NCBI GenBank assembly: GCA_963576475.1
Contig: OY754969.1
Location: 28,557,388 to 28,621,387 of the forward strand
Length of the DNA: 64,000 bases
DNA from: Molanna angustata
Lineage: Eukaryota; Arthropoda; Insecta; Trichoptera; Molannidae
Direction of reading: 5' to 3'
Position numbers and translations under genes: made by a program. The notes below the pieces were generated by a model. It was not told the DNA's origin and did not search any database. It worked only from the letters and a program-made list of their open reading frames with translations. This document shows, one piece after another, positions 38,938 to 56,569 of this stretch (its first letter is position 1; each line of letters opens with the position of its first letter).

Positions 38938-39706
38938 TTCATCAGACGAAGATGATAAAGAATTCGATTTACGTGTGTTACTGTTAAGTAAAAATATAAG
39001 CGTAGATACTGGATATCAAATCATATAAAGTGTAGAGAGGAATATTTATTTATTTGATCATAACAGAAATATAGCAATAATAACATCATTATAAAAAAAA
39101 CAAAAAACATTTCATATTAACGTTGGCCTCTCCCACTAGGAATGTCCTGTGTCGGGAGAAGCAAACTCACATATTTATATTACACAAACATAAAATCACA
39201 AAACAATTTTTTTTATTTATTAACTGTGTTTGCCATTTACATGATGTATTCAAAATATACAAAATAAAGTAGGTACATAATGTGTGAAAATACATAAAAG
39301 AACAAACATATCCTATTTATAAACAATGAAAATAAAGCAAGAAGAAATATAAAGAAAAACTTATACAAAATAAAAATAAAATACATATAAAATATGGTGA
39401 ATTCAGACTTTTTAATGAATTGGATGAAGAAAAGTTTTTTAATTATTACCGGATGACTTAAATCAAATTCATCGAACTTAATTCTATGATTGAAGATGAC
39501 ATTATGAAGCAAAACACGCATTTATGAAAAAGTATTCCTTCCACAGAGAGACAAGCGATGACTTTAAGGTTGGTTTCAAAATAATACATAATTATTTATT
39601 CTTCTGTTTTAGTTTTTATTTAGTACTTACTTACAAATAATTGATATTACAAAAAATTATCTCATAAATACAAATTAACAATAAACGCTCGTGGTTACTC
39701 ACAGAA

Positions 39707-39858
39707 ATGAACTGTGGGCAAATTGACGCGTGTAAAACGGCGTGCGAAGACGCGGGCAAAATAAACATTTTGAAATCATTCGATCGGCCGAAAAAATATT
39801 GTTGCAGTTATTCAAGTAAACAGTTCTATTCAGTACGGACTTTACATCAAAACATCTA
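39707..39858 (+). pseudogene. Possible zinc-finger scrap
   Basis: A short frame reads MNCGQIDACKTACEDAGK, then FDRPKKYCCSYSSKQFYSVR, then TLHQN. The pattern YCC..SKQF.S.RTLH resembles half of a C2H2 finger with a lost Cys and His. It is identical in the second copy at 42098. Identity is uncertain; it could be a fragment of a transposon protein. Confidence 0.25.
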
Positions 39859-39945
39859 TATATATATAAAAATTGATGTTGGTATATATGTACATATGTA
39901 TTTATGTATGTTTGAATGTACGTTGCCAGAAGAGACGGAAGGGAC

Positions 39946-40388
39946 TAGTGATGAGTAAAAGTCTTGCGAGACTTCCAAGACCAAGACGGCATGAGTCGCC
40001 GCAAGACCAAGACCAAGATCGGGAGGTGCAAGCATAAGACCAATACTAAGACCAGGCTTTGCAAGAGTCTTGCAGTCTCGCAAAAATTTATGAACTAATT
40101 TATTTTTAATTAAAATAATATTTACTACATACTATCGACATAATAGGTACTACAAATTGGTGTTTTTTTCTCATATTTCATTATAATTACTGAATTTTAA
40201 CAGCAAAATAAAAAATTTTTCTTTGAATAAGTTGCAAGACTAAGACTTGATTAAGTATGCAAGACCAGGACTGGGTATCCAAGACCAAAACTCGATTGAG
40301 TATGCAAGACGAAGATCAAGAACAAGTCGACATCTGTAAATTCAAGACCAAGACCACCTCGGTCTTGGTCTTGCATTTGATCATCACT
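39946..40388. mobile_element. CAAGACC-rich inverted-repeat element, copy 1
   Basis: Ends AGTGATGAGTAAAAGTCTTG and CAAGACC-rich sequence finishing GATCATCACT are roughly inverse. Many copies of CAAGACCAAGACC lie near both ends. It interrupts the GACGGAAGGGACT minisatellite. The ends recall hAT-type TAGTGATG termini, but I found no clear 8-bp duplication. Confidence 0.5.
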
Positions 40389-40398
40389 TGGAGGTGAC

Positions 40399-40462
40399 TG
40401 ATGAGACGGAAGGGACTGAAGGGACGGAACGGACTGAAAGGACGGAATGGAATGAAGGGACA
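40399..40462. repeat. GACGGAAGGGACT minisatellite, copy 1
   Basis: A few units of GACGGAAGGGACTGAAGG-type sequence, the reverse complement of the 18-bp family at 1010-3285 in style (ACTGAAGGGACGG). One flank stands at 39931 on the other side of the CAAGACC element. Confidence 0.6.
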
Positions 40463-40609
40463 GATCAATTAGATATTCTAGATAACAATATTAAAAAAAT
40501 AAATAAAACATATAAATCTACCATGTTTATGTATAAAAAGAGTTCTAAACAGAAAATTGATAGAATTTAAAATATCTATTGTAAATATATAATATATAAA
40601 TAGTACGGA

Positions 40610-40966
40610 AGCCAAAATTCTATTTCTGATGTGCAAAATCATCAAAAAATTCCATAACTGGAGATAAGAAGAACAATCAACGACGCAATTTTTTTGTATA
40701 AAATCTTAAACAATATGATATACTGCTCTTATCTACTAGAAATTATAAATATTCATGTTCCCCGCGAAATACCTGAACCAATAATACATTCGAAATCACT
40801 AAGTGTAACACTAATACAAGAAAAAATGACTTCATTGATAGATCATGCTATATTTTTAATACAAAACTTAATGACGTTGACATATTTAACATCTCGCACA
40901 AAAATTTCACTAACATTCTACGAAATAAAATTACGTTTTGATTATTACTTTACATTCATAATATAA
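40610..40966 (+). pseudogene. LINE C-terminal relic in C
   Basis: The frame reads RRTINDAIFLYKILNNMIYC, then SYLLEIINIHVPREIPEPII, ending SRTKISLTFYEIKLRF. RR...D..FLYKI.NN.I.C..LL..I..HVP is the C-terminal pattern of CR1/Jockey-group LINE polyproteins. An in-frame stop lies just upstream. Confidence 0.6.
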
Positions 40967-41126
40967 TAATAAATAATTAATAATTAAGCCTTTTATTATT
41001 CCATTTCATTTACAATATTTTTTTGTAAGCATAAAATATAAGTATTTTATTTAATTAGTAGTTTGTTAAATTAATGTATAATATTTAAACTTATTTCTAC
41101 TTTCTTTTTTTTTATGTATATATGTA

Positions 41127-41320
41127 TGTTTTTCATGAAATGGATCCCTCTTGGGTAAAGGCCTCCTCCAATAGTTTCCATATAGTTCTATCTTTGCCCT
41201 TTTCTTTCCAGTCCATTCCCCCCGTTGTTATATATTATTATCATCGATCCACCTTTTGTACGGCCTGCCAACATTCCTTTTTCCTTTGGGTCCCGTCCAT
41301 ATCATGGTCAGTAAAGTCCG
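41127..41320 (-). mobile_element. RTE LINE 3' fragment at the duplication edge
   Basis: The reverse complement encodes the end of the RTE polyprotein (GPKGKRNVGRPYKRW region). It matches 43530-43714 and is cut abruptly at the junction with the second C copy, so it is a by-product of the tandem duplication and not an independent insertion. Confidence 0.75.
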
Positions 41321-42335
41321 TTCATCAGACGAAGATGATAAAGAATTCGATTTACATGTGTTACTGCTAAGTAAAAATATAAGCGTAGATACTGGATATC
41401 AAATCATATAAAGTGTATAGAGGAATATTTATTTATTTATTTATTTGATCATAACAGAAATATAGCAATAATAACATCATTATAAAAAAAACAAAAAACA
41501 TTTCATATTAACGTTGGCCTCTCCCACTAGGAATGTCCTGTGTCGGGAGAAGCAAACTCACATATTTATATTACACAAACATAGAATCACAAAACAATTT
41601 TTTTTATTTATTAACTGTGTTTGCCATTTACATGATGTATTCAAAATATACAAAATAAAGTAGGTACATAAAGTGTGAAAATACATAAAAAAAACAAACA
41701 TATCCTATTTATAAACAATGAAAATAAAGCAAGAAGAAATATAAAGAAAAACTTATACAAAATAAAAATAAAATACATATAAAATATGCTGAATTCAGAC
41801 TTTTTAATGAATTGGATGAAGAAAAGTTTTTTAATTATAACCGGATGACTTAAATCAAATTCATCGAACTTAAAATATGATTGAAGATGACATTATGAAG
41901 CAAAACACGCATTTATGAAAAAGTATTCCTTCCACGGAGAGACTAGCGATGACTTTAAGGTTGGTTTCAAAATAATACATAATTATTTATTCTTGTGTTT
42001 TAGTTTTTATTTAGTACTTACTTACAAATAATTGATATTACAAAAAATTGTCTCATAAATACAAATTAACAATAAACGCTCGTGGTCACTCACAGAAATG
42101 AACTGTGGGCAAATTGACGCGTGTAAAACGGCGTGCGAAGACGCGGGCAAAATAAACATTTTGAAATCATTCGATCGGCCGAAAAAATATTGTTGCAGTT
42201 ATTCAAGTAAACAGTTCTATTCAGTACGGACTTTACATCAAAACATCTATATATATAAAAATTAATGTTGGTATATATGTACATATGTATTTATGTATGT
42301 TTGAATGTACGTTGCCAGAAGAGACGGAAGGGACT

Positions 42336-42771
42336 AGTGATGAGTAAAAGTCTTGCGAGACTTCCAAGACCAAGACGGCATGAGTCGACGCAAGACCAAG
42401 ACCAAGATCGGGAGGTGCAAGCATAAGACCAATACTAAGACCAGGCTTTGCAAGAGTCTTGCAGTCTCGCAAAAATTTATGAACTAATTTATTTTTAATT
42501 AAAATAATATTTACTACATACTATCGACATTATACTACAAATTGGTGTTTTTTTCTCATATTTCATTATAATTACTGAATTTTAACAGCAAAATTAAAAA
42601 TGTTTCTTTGAATAAGTTGCAAGACTAAGACTCGATTGAGTATGCAAGACCAGGACTGGGTATCCAAGACCAAAACTCGATTGAGTATGCAAGACGAAGA
42701 TCAAGAACAAGACGACATCTGTATTCAAGACCATGACCACCTCGGTCTTGGTCTTGCATTTGATCATCACT
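42336..42771. mobile_element. CAAGACC-rich inverted-repeat element, copy 2
   Basis: The duplicate of the element at 39946-40388, with the same ends and the same position inside the minisatellite. Confidence 0.5.
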
Positions 42772-43009
42772 TGGAGGTGACTGATGAGACGGAAGGGACT
42801 GAAGGGACGGAACGGACTGTGGGGACGGAAGGGACTAAAAGGACGGAATGGAATGAAGGGACAGATCAATTAGAGATTCTAGATAACAATATTAAAAAAA
42901 TAAATAAAACATATAAATCTACCACTTTTATGCATAAAAAAAGTTCTAAACAGAAAATTGATAGAATTTAAAATATATTTTGTAAGTATATAATATATAA
43001 ATCGTACGG

Positions 43010-43367
43010 AAGCCAAAATTCTATTTCTGATGTGCAAAATCATCAAAAAATTCCACAACTGGAGATAAGAAGAACAATCAACGACGCAATTTTTTTGTAT
43101 AAAATCTTAAACAATATGATATACTGCTCTTATCTACTAGAAATTATAAATATTCATGTTCCCCGCGAAATACCTGAACCAATAATACATTCGAAATCAC
43201 TAAGTGTAACACTAATACAAGAAAAAATGACTTCATTGATTGATCATGCTATATTTTTAATACAAAACTTAATGGCGTTGACATATTTAACATCTCGCAC
43301 AAAAATTTCACTAACATTCTACGAAATAAAATTACGTTTTGATTATTACTTTACATTCATAATATAA
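43010..43367 (+). pseudogene. LINE C-terminal relic in C'
   Basis: The duplicate of the relic at 40610. Here the upstream stop is absent, so the frame opens from 43032 (QNHQKIPQLEIRRTINDAIF). Confidence 0.6.
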
Positions 43368-43532
43368 TAATAAATAATTAATAATTAAGCCTTTTATTAT
43401 TCCATTTCATTTACAATATTTTTTTGTAAGCATAATATATAAGTATTTTATTTAATTAGTAGTTTGTTAAATTAATGTATAATATTTAAACTTATTTCTA
43501 CTTTCTTTTTTTTATGTATATATGTATGTTTT

Positions 43533-43961
43533 TCATGAAATGGATCCCTTTTGGGTATAGGCCTCCTCCAATAGTTTCCATATAGTTCTATCTTTGCCCT
43601 TTTCTTTCCAGTCCATTCCCCCCGTTGTTATTATATCATCGATCCACCTTTTGTACGGCCTGCCAACATTCCTTTTTCCTTTGGGTCCCGTCCATATCGT
43701 GGTTAGTAAAGTCCATCTATCATCTGTGAAACGCGATAAGTGTCCAGCCCATTGCCACTTTAATTTTAAAGCTTGTTTTAGCGCATCTGTTAATTTTGTC
43801 TTTTTCCTAATAGTTTCACTATTAATCATATGTATTTTCCGCAATTTTAACATGCTTCTTTCCATTGCTCTTTGACATGATCTGATTGCTGTTTTTGTCT
43901 TGTTTGTAAAAGTCCAAATTTGGCATGCATATAACAAACTGGGATTAATACAGGTCTCCAT
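43533..43961 (-). pseudogene. RTE polyprotein, C-terminal part
   Basis: Frame-shifted continuation of the reverse transcriptase. METCINPSLLYACQIWTFTN, then LKLKWQWAGHLSRFTDDRWT, then GPKGKRNVGRPYKRWIDDI. WAGH..R..D.RW and GRP..RW.DD are the standard closing motifs of RTE and related LINEs. Confidence 0.88.
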
Positions 43962-45672
43962 TACTATTTTTTTTCATTTCGGAATTGAAGTCTCCTTTTA
44001 GTATTTCTTTCTGCGTCCAAAACTTTTTCCATGCTATATTCACTCTTCTATTTATTTCTTCTTCGTTTCTAGTGTTTTTGAAAGATATTAGTTTCCCGAG
44101 GTAAATGTATTCATCTACGAAGTCAATTCTCTGAGTATCTATATTTATCTGTTTTTTGTATCCATTTGTCATTATTTTTGTCTTATTCGCGTTCATTCCT
44201 AATCCTACTTCCATACTTGCTTGGTTTAATTCATTCAGCATAGTTTCTAATGCTCTTGAGTTTTCGTTGAAGATGACAATATCATCCGCAAATCTGAGAT
44301 GGCTCAAAAATTTGTCTTTAATGTTAATGCCCTTATTCTTCCAGTTTAGGCCTTTAAAAATTTCCTCTAGCACGGCGATAAATAATTTAGGAGATAAAGG
44401 GTCCCCTTGTCTAACACCTCTTTCTATTTTTATATCGTCTCCTCTTTTTTCTAGTTTAACGTTACTTATACTGTTCTTGTAAATATTTTCAATTATGTTT
44501 ATGTATTTATTGTTGATTTTGAGTGCATTTAATGATTTCCATATTGCTTTGTGGCTTATACTATCGAATGCTTTGCTGTAGTCAATAAACGCTATGTATA
44601 ATATTTTATTAAACTCTTTATATTTTCCAATTATTTGTTCAAAGGAATGTATATGGTCTGTTGTCGAAAATCCTGAACGAAAACCAGCTTGTTCTATCGG
44701 TTGTCTACTATCAATTGTATATGAAATTCTACTTAATAATATGGATGAAAAAAGTTTGTAAGTACTTGCCATCAGGCTAATAGGTCTATAATTCTTTATA
44801 TCAAGAGGGTTACCTTTTTTGTATAGCAGTATGATGTCTGAATTGTACCATTGCATAGGAATAATCTCGGTGTCAATTATCATGTGGAATAATCTGGTCA
44901 AGTAAGTTGTAAGAATAGGAGCTCCTAATTTTATAGCCTCATTAGTAATGCCATCCGGTCCTGGGCTTTTTTCAGACTTAAGTTGCTTTACATGTGTCTT
45001 TACTTCTGCTTCGTCTATTTGTTTAACACTGACTGTATAACTTGATTCTGTGTTAATTTCATCTTCTATGTCTTTGTCATTGGTTTTGTATAGATCTCTG
45101 TAGAATGATGTTGCATGTGCTATGATATCATTTCTAGATTTTGTTTCTTCTAATCCTTTCTCAAGTTTCTGTATCTATGTTTTATGGGTAGATAATTCCT
45201 TATTGGCCTTTTTGGTACTTCTATGTCTAATTAAATTTTTCTCTATTATTATTTTTCTGTGTTTTATATAGTCCTGTTTTATTGCTTTATGCGTTTCTTT
45301 AAACATATTGCTGAGTTCTTTTTTTGTTTCATCATTCTTAGGTTTGATTCTTATTAGTTCTGATCTTCTTTTGATTAGAATTTTTGTTTGTTCGCTTAGT
45401 ATTTTGTTTCCTTTGCTTTTATTTAATTTTGTTTTTAATCCTTCTGATATAGCCTTTTCCAGCCTATTGTAATAGTTTTGTACTTTATTTGTATGTTCTA
45501 CTTCTCTTTCTAACACTGGTATCTGTGTTTGTAGCTGTTTAATATAAATTTCTAATTCCTCTGGTGATGTAGGATGCCTTGGAAATGATTTGAAGTTTTT
45601 TCTGTTTCTTTTGGGAAGATTAAGATCTAGTGTTGCTCGCACTTGTCTATGATCAGATGGAAAATTAGTCAA
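43945..45672 (-). pseudogene. RTE reverse transcriptase relic
   Basis: The minus-strand frame runs from SDHRQVRATLDLNLPKRNRK (the end of the endonuclease) through one in-frame stop near 45175 into the polymerase: KSEKSPGPDGITNEAIK, NYRPISLMASTYKLFSSILL, GFRSGFSTTDHIHSFEQ, YIAFIDYSKAFDSI, RQGDPLSPKLF and LRFADDIVIF. FADD is the catalytic aspartate motif and is intact. The frame is lost at an A-run near 43971. Confidence 0.9.
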
Positions 45673-45842
45673 TGACAGTACCTCTATATTTATTATTAAA
45701 TCTGACTTATTACATAGAATAAAGTCTATTTCATTTTTTGTTTTCTGGTCTGGAGATATTCATGTCCACCTTCTACTATTTTTTTCTTAAAAAATGTATT
45801 CATAATAAAGAGTTTAAATTCACAGGCATATTCAATCATTAT

Positions 45843-46376
45843 TTATCCTCTTTCATTTCTTTTGCCATAACCATAAATACCCATAGTTAGGTTTTCGTAC
45901 TTTTTGGGTTCTCCAATTTTAGCATTGAAATCTCCTATGACCAATGTAATACCATTTACTAGATTATGGGCTCTTCTTATATCCATATAAAACTTTTCTA
46001 TTTCATTCTCATTTGATTTTTCAGTTGGAGCATAAACTTGAATTATTGATAATGCCTGTTTTCCAAATTTTAGCTGTAGCAAAGCTACTCTTTCTGAGAT
46101 TCCCACGAAATTGGTGATATTGTTTTTATGTATTTTGTTAATCAGAAAACCAACTCCATATACACCTTTTTACTCTCCCATGTAACAGAAAATATGCTTG
46201 CTATGTTCTTCTATTTTGCAGTTTATTTTTCTTACTTCTGAGAGTCCTAAAATGTCACATTTGATATTTTCGAAAGCATTTTTGAGTTCTATCATTTTTT
46301 CAGTTGATGAGAGAGATCTAACGTTATACATAGGTACATATCTTAAGACTGTTATTTTTCTTACATTTATATTCAA
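45843..46376 (-). pseudogene. RTE endonuclease relic
   Basis: The minus-strand frame with one stop near 46170 reads MYNVRSLSSTEKMIELKNAF, then CDILGLSEVRKI, and after the stop GVGFLINK, IIQVYAPTEKSNENEIE and LVIGDFNAKIG. LSEVR, YAPT and GDFNAKIG are the catalytic blocks of the apurinic-type endonuclease. The closing SDH lies in the next frame segment at 45660. Confidence 0.85.
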
Positions 46377-46501
46377 TCGTTGGAGGGTATTGGTCTAATT
46401 CCCCACGACGACCACTCGGGTTGGGGAATGTTTTGATTGCGTTATAGTTACATAGTTACAGGTTTTTTTGTATTTCTTTTGCGGTGGCCGATGACTATTT
46501 C

Positions 46502-46786
46502 CTATTTTCTTTCTTCTGATGTCAAGGAGTTGCGTGAGAAGGAATTTGATCTTTGTCTCATAAGATCAAAAGCGTTGATACGGTTTTGTCCGATGGTGGT
46601 GTTGTCTATGAAGTTACCTTGTTTGCGGCTCTGTATCACAGCCTCTGGTGATTCTGACACATCCCTCTTTCGTTTCTCTTTGTTTCCTTCTCTTATGATT
46701 AATTTATCGTATTTTATTATAGCATAGTTTCCTTTCTTCCTTTCTTCTATTAGTTTTTCTTGTAGTTGTTTTCTCGTAGCCAACAC
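46502..46786 (-). pseudogene. RTE N-terminal region
   Basis: MLATRKQLQEKLIEERKKGN, then RINAFDLMRQRSNSFSR. A charged N-terminal region with the INAFDLMR.RSNS motif often precedes the endonuclease in insect RTE elements. Separated from the endonuclease by stops. Confidence 0.65.
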
Positions 46787-46790
46787 CTCC

Positions 46791-48009
46791 CTCGTGTAGT
46801 CTTCCGTGATGTATGCGTATACATACTTTCATACTTCTGCCAGCTATTTATGAGCAATTCACATTCATAATATACAATAATATAAATTTTATTTTTATTT
46901 TAATACAACATATAAAATTAATAAAAATATACGTAGACCTATAACACAGCTACATGATTTTGTTGTGTATTCTACAATGGTTTTTGGTGCTAAACTTCGG
47001 TGCATTATACTACTTGTAACAATATTATAAATTACCTACATAGGCATTGTACTCTGTATACGTATACTGTATAGTATAGGTATACTGACTAGTGAACACA
47101 ATACTGACTGGTCGGTCAGTATTGGCTTGTTTTTGTTGCGGATGCAGATGGCTTAATAGTTAATACTCTTCCTACTTACCTACTCCTTATACTTACTCTT
47201 CATAACTCTTTTCTTTTTTATATTTTTATATAACTGTTGGGTCATTTTGATAATACCTACCTACTATTGTGGGTGTAGGTGGTTTTTTTTTTGTTACATA
47301 TCTCATTCGATTTCAAACATCAGTGGGAGCAACATCAGTTGCCATTTTTTTTCGCATTGTTACATCAGTAACCATTATAATTTGTTTAAAAAAGTTCTCA
47401 TTCATTTTGTACCATATTTGTATCATTAGAAATCTGTGATAGTGAATTTGGGTGTAAGTTCGCAAAAAGAAGCCTATCCTAATTTCTCTTCCAACTCCAA
47501 TTCCCGAATTCCTTTCTCCAAGGCTTCGGTGGATTGGGATCTGCAAGAAGGGTAAGTGCTACCAAACTGTAGTTCTGATTTGTCCGTAGTGTTGATTCAT
47601 TTATTTGCAATACAGTCCACCATTTAACATACAATAACTGTGTTAAAAAAATATATATTTGCAATTGTTAAATAATTTACATACTTAGTTTAAACTATTT
47701 AAAAGAACCTTTAAAAGGTTTATAACCTGTTACATATAATTATACCTATTGTAATTTCATATTGAAAACTGTTGGTTCTAAAAAATCAATAAAAATAAAT
47801 AAAAATAAAAACAGGCTGGAAAACGCCGGCGGAGTTTTCTAGTAAAATAGTGAAAATATATTCGCTCGATCGACCGACAAAATACCTATATTGTTGTAAT
47901 GTAATATTTATTCTGTCTCAGTGTGAACAGTCCCATTTAAAAGTACAGTGAGCGATATCATTTTATGACTTTGAATGTAATATATATTCTGTAGTGAGAA
48001 AGCCCCTTC
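46791..48009. repeat. Segmental duplication B' (right copy)
   Basis: The direct copy of 37391-38587, with a roughly 15-bp insertion near 47070 as the main difference. Its left edge is fused to the RTE 5' end and its right edge to A' at AGCCCCTTC/GAGTAAAATT. Confidence 0.85.
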
Positions 48010-54140
<6,131 letters not shown>

Positions 54141-54146
<6 letters not shown>

Positions 54147-54149
54147 TAT

Positions 54150-54181
<32 letters not shown>

Positions 54182-54196
54182 CATATATATAAGCTT
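54141..54196. repeat. Palindromic TA array bounded by AAGCTT
   Basis: AAGCTTATATATA on the left and TATATATAAGCTT on the right make one 50-bp palindrome with TA runs in the middle. Confidence 0.8.
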
Positions 54197-54379
54197 CATA
54201 ATACATAATACATAAACACATAAATTCCGGTATAAAACTTATAAATAACCATACCTTTCATAACACTTCTCCAATACTTAATATATTACCCATCAAAAAC
54301 AAAAACACTTCACAATACCCCCCTCCCCCCACTAACCCAACCAACCCTCAACCGCCACCCCCCTCGCTTCACAGACAGA

Positions 54380-54490
54380 CACACACAAATTCAACATGTT
54401 AGTCTCGACACGCCGGTCGATGGAAGGACAGCGCTTCCGAAACATGTCGCGAAGTGACTCAAAAAACAAGTGGTTTATAGCTAATTTATA
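54380..54490. mobile_element. Possible Penelope-like pLTR fragment 4
   Basis: GGTCGATGGAAGGACAGCGC followed by TTCCGAAACATGTCGCG forms hairpin GGAAG / CTTCC and then CCGAAACATG. This has the same layout (hairpin, then CGAAAC) as the other pLTRs, but the sequence is otherwise different and no element body is attached. Confidence 0.35.
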
Positions 54491-55567
54491 TTTCAAAAAT
54501 GGTTTATATTAACTACCACAAAATATCCGCCGAATCATTAAATAATATTTTGACACTTCGTAATTTCAACAGCTTATTTTGTGGACTTTCCCCATGACTT
54601 TTTCACTCCTATACTAAGTTATTATCTTCAGATAATGAAAGATAAATATAATTATCAAAATCGTATGTGAACTATCAATTTGATGGGATCAGAGATTTTT
54701 CTTATTCCAATGAAATGAAATGTGAAAACGAAATTATAATATTTGAAAAATCATTTGTTTTTACCTAGCAAATTCTTTCAGATGTAGATACAAAAAAAGA
54801 GAAGTCCTCTGGGCAAGAATACCCAACTTATGATGTATCTCTGTAGTTCACAAGAGTGAAACATGAAGGTGTGTGTCGAATTACAAGCACTGTGGTTCAG
54901 GCAAAGTAACGAGTCTAAAAATAGATGTAGTCCAGCAGAAAAGGATTGAAAGATGGTGGAGACAAACAGAGATGTACAGCATATGAAAAGGAAGAGAATA
55001 AAATTTATGCGATAAATTTTCAGGGAATTTTTACTATATTGCTTGAATTTCAGGTACAGCATGGAACATGGAAGGAAAACTTACATATTATATAATAATT
55101 AAATTTTTTTTTGTTAACATAGTGTAAAATGTAAAATAACCATTTGGTAATACACCTGCTTGTGTACAAATTTTAGTGGTTGGGTCTAAGTTCGTAACAA
55201 ATCAAATATGGGGAGATATTCTTTTTTGAATTTAGTTTGGCTTACATATTATGTGATGAAAAAAATAGTTTTGAGTTGGATAAATAACATTATTAATACT
55301 TTGTTTTTCTTGCATATCAGTGTTGGATATTTTTGTGTTATTTTTTTAAAATGTGATAAGAATGCATATGAGCGCCACACCCTCGTCACCACGATTTTGT
55401 GAGACAAATCGCCGTTGAGTTGAGCACACGGAACGCTGTTGCAACAAGTCGCGACATGCTATTTCGCTCGCACTCGCAACCCACTCACGTTCGTTCGCTC
55501 AGTCAAATCAAGTAATTCACCCAGTGAACATGTACTTCTCTTGATTGTTTCAATATGATAATTGTCA
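54491..55567. other. Unassigned, mostly AT-rich
   Basis: No gene seen. A GC-richer patch at 55370-55520 holds repeated TTCGCTCGCACTCGC / TTCGTTCGCTCAG-type sequence, possibly the head of an unrecognised repeat just left of the SINE. Confidence 0.4.
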
Positions 55568-55775
55568 GCCTTCGTAGCTCAGTTGGTTAGGTGTCTGACT
55601 GCTGATCCAAGGGTCCCGGGTTCAATTCCCGGTGGAGACACAGTTTTTAATTGTGTCTTCAGTCTGAATCTGTGAGACGATTAAGTCTCCAGAATGTGGC
55701 AACTTGTTATTGGGTGCGTGTTAAATAATTATTTGACATAGCGCCTGTTAGTTGCCAGAGAAGCTACAAAATAAA
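55568..55775 (+). mobile_element. tRNA-derived SINE, family 1, copy 2
   Basis: The best preserved copy. A box TAGCTCAGTTGG and B box GGTTCAATTCC are intact in the head (55568-55641). The body includes GTCTCCAGAATGTGGCAACT and GCGCCTGTTAGTTGCC, and the tail is ACAAAATAAAATAAA. Confidence 0.8.
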
Positions 55776-56069
55776 ATAAATTATAAAATAATTTTTCATC
55801 ACAATTGTGATTTTTAACTGTTCAAAAGGAATTTAAATTTTTACAATTGTTTATGTTCTCCATTCCTTTATTAAAAGTTTATTTGATACCAATAATGTAC
55901 TTTTATTTATGGAATTGCGGCCACGACGCTTTCACCCCTTAATAATTTTGAGACTACGCCACGGCTGTGGAATTGACCATCAACACTCATATCGCGCGAT
56001 GAGAATGAAAGCGACTTAATCCAAAATTTAGGCAAATTAAGTTAAATACATAAGTCAACTTCTATGCCA

Positions 56070-56230
56070 CTACAGCCCAAATCAAGCCTTGGCCTCCCTA
56101 AGCAAGCACCTCTAACATCCTCTGTCACCAGTTGCGATCCTCCAGTTGGACACTTGGAGAAGCTGTACCGCTTCCCTCTTCACACCACCCTTCCACCTTA
56201 ACCTTGGTCTGCCAACCCTCCTTTTAACCA
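56070..56230 (-). pseudogene. LINE C-terminal relic (RTE/Jockey-type)
   Basis: The minus-strand frame reads KRRVGRPRLRWKGGVKREAV, then NWRIATGDRGC, a stop, RCLLREAKA. GRPRLRW..V..D...L...NWR..A.DR..W...L.EAKA is the very common end of these polyproteins. Confidence 0.65.
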
Positions 56231-56569
56231 TCTAAAAATTAAATAAATGTCTCATTTCCGATAAAGAACGCAATAATTATTGAAAAAGGGTCTGTTTTTA
56301 CAATTTTTCGAAGGTAAAATATGGTTTTAAGTTTATTTTGTTTTTAACTCAATTTGCCTTAATTTTGGATTGATTCATATTCATTCTCACTGTGCTAATC
56401 TAATGTATATACGCATATTTTTTTATGTATAAAACATATGTATATACCTATATATATATTTTTTTTTTGCGGCGCTGGCCGATTTACTAATGATATTAAT
56501 AACAATTAAGCACTACAAATATTAACACTCAATTATTATTATTACCATTATACACTTCCTCAAAAGAAT

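Larger units (their letters stand above)
38938..41320. repeat. Tandem duplication C (first copy)
   Basis: A 2383-bp segment directly repeated at 41321-43714, both starting TTCATCAGACGAAGATGATA. It contains a zinc-finger-like scrap, a CAAGACC-rich inverted-repeat element, a short GACGGAAGGGACT minisatellite and a LINE tail. It ends with about 190 bp of an RTE element 3' end, cut at AGTAAAGTCC. Confidence 0.9.
41321..43714. repeat. Tandem duplication C' (second copy)
   Basis: The direct copy of 38938-41320, 2394 bp, with a few percent small differences (for example an added TTTA unit near 41435 and extra minisatellite units near 42815). It runs without a break into the complete RTE element, so this copy keeps the ancestral right side. 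Confidence 0.9.
43527..46790 (-). mobile_element. Nearly full-length RTE-clade LINE
   Basis: About 3.26 kb on the minus strand, with an N-terminal Lys/Arg-rich region, an apurinic-type endonuclease, a reverse transcriptase and a short C-terminal domain in RTE order. It is inactive: in-frame stops near 46170 and 45175, at least two shifts in 45700-45843, and a shift at an A-run near 43971. The 5' end is fused directly to block B' at 46791. Confidence 0.9.
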
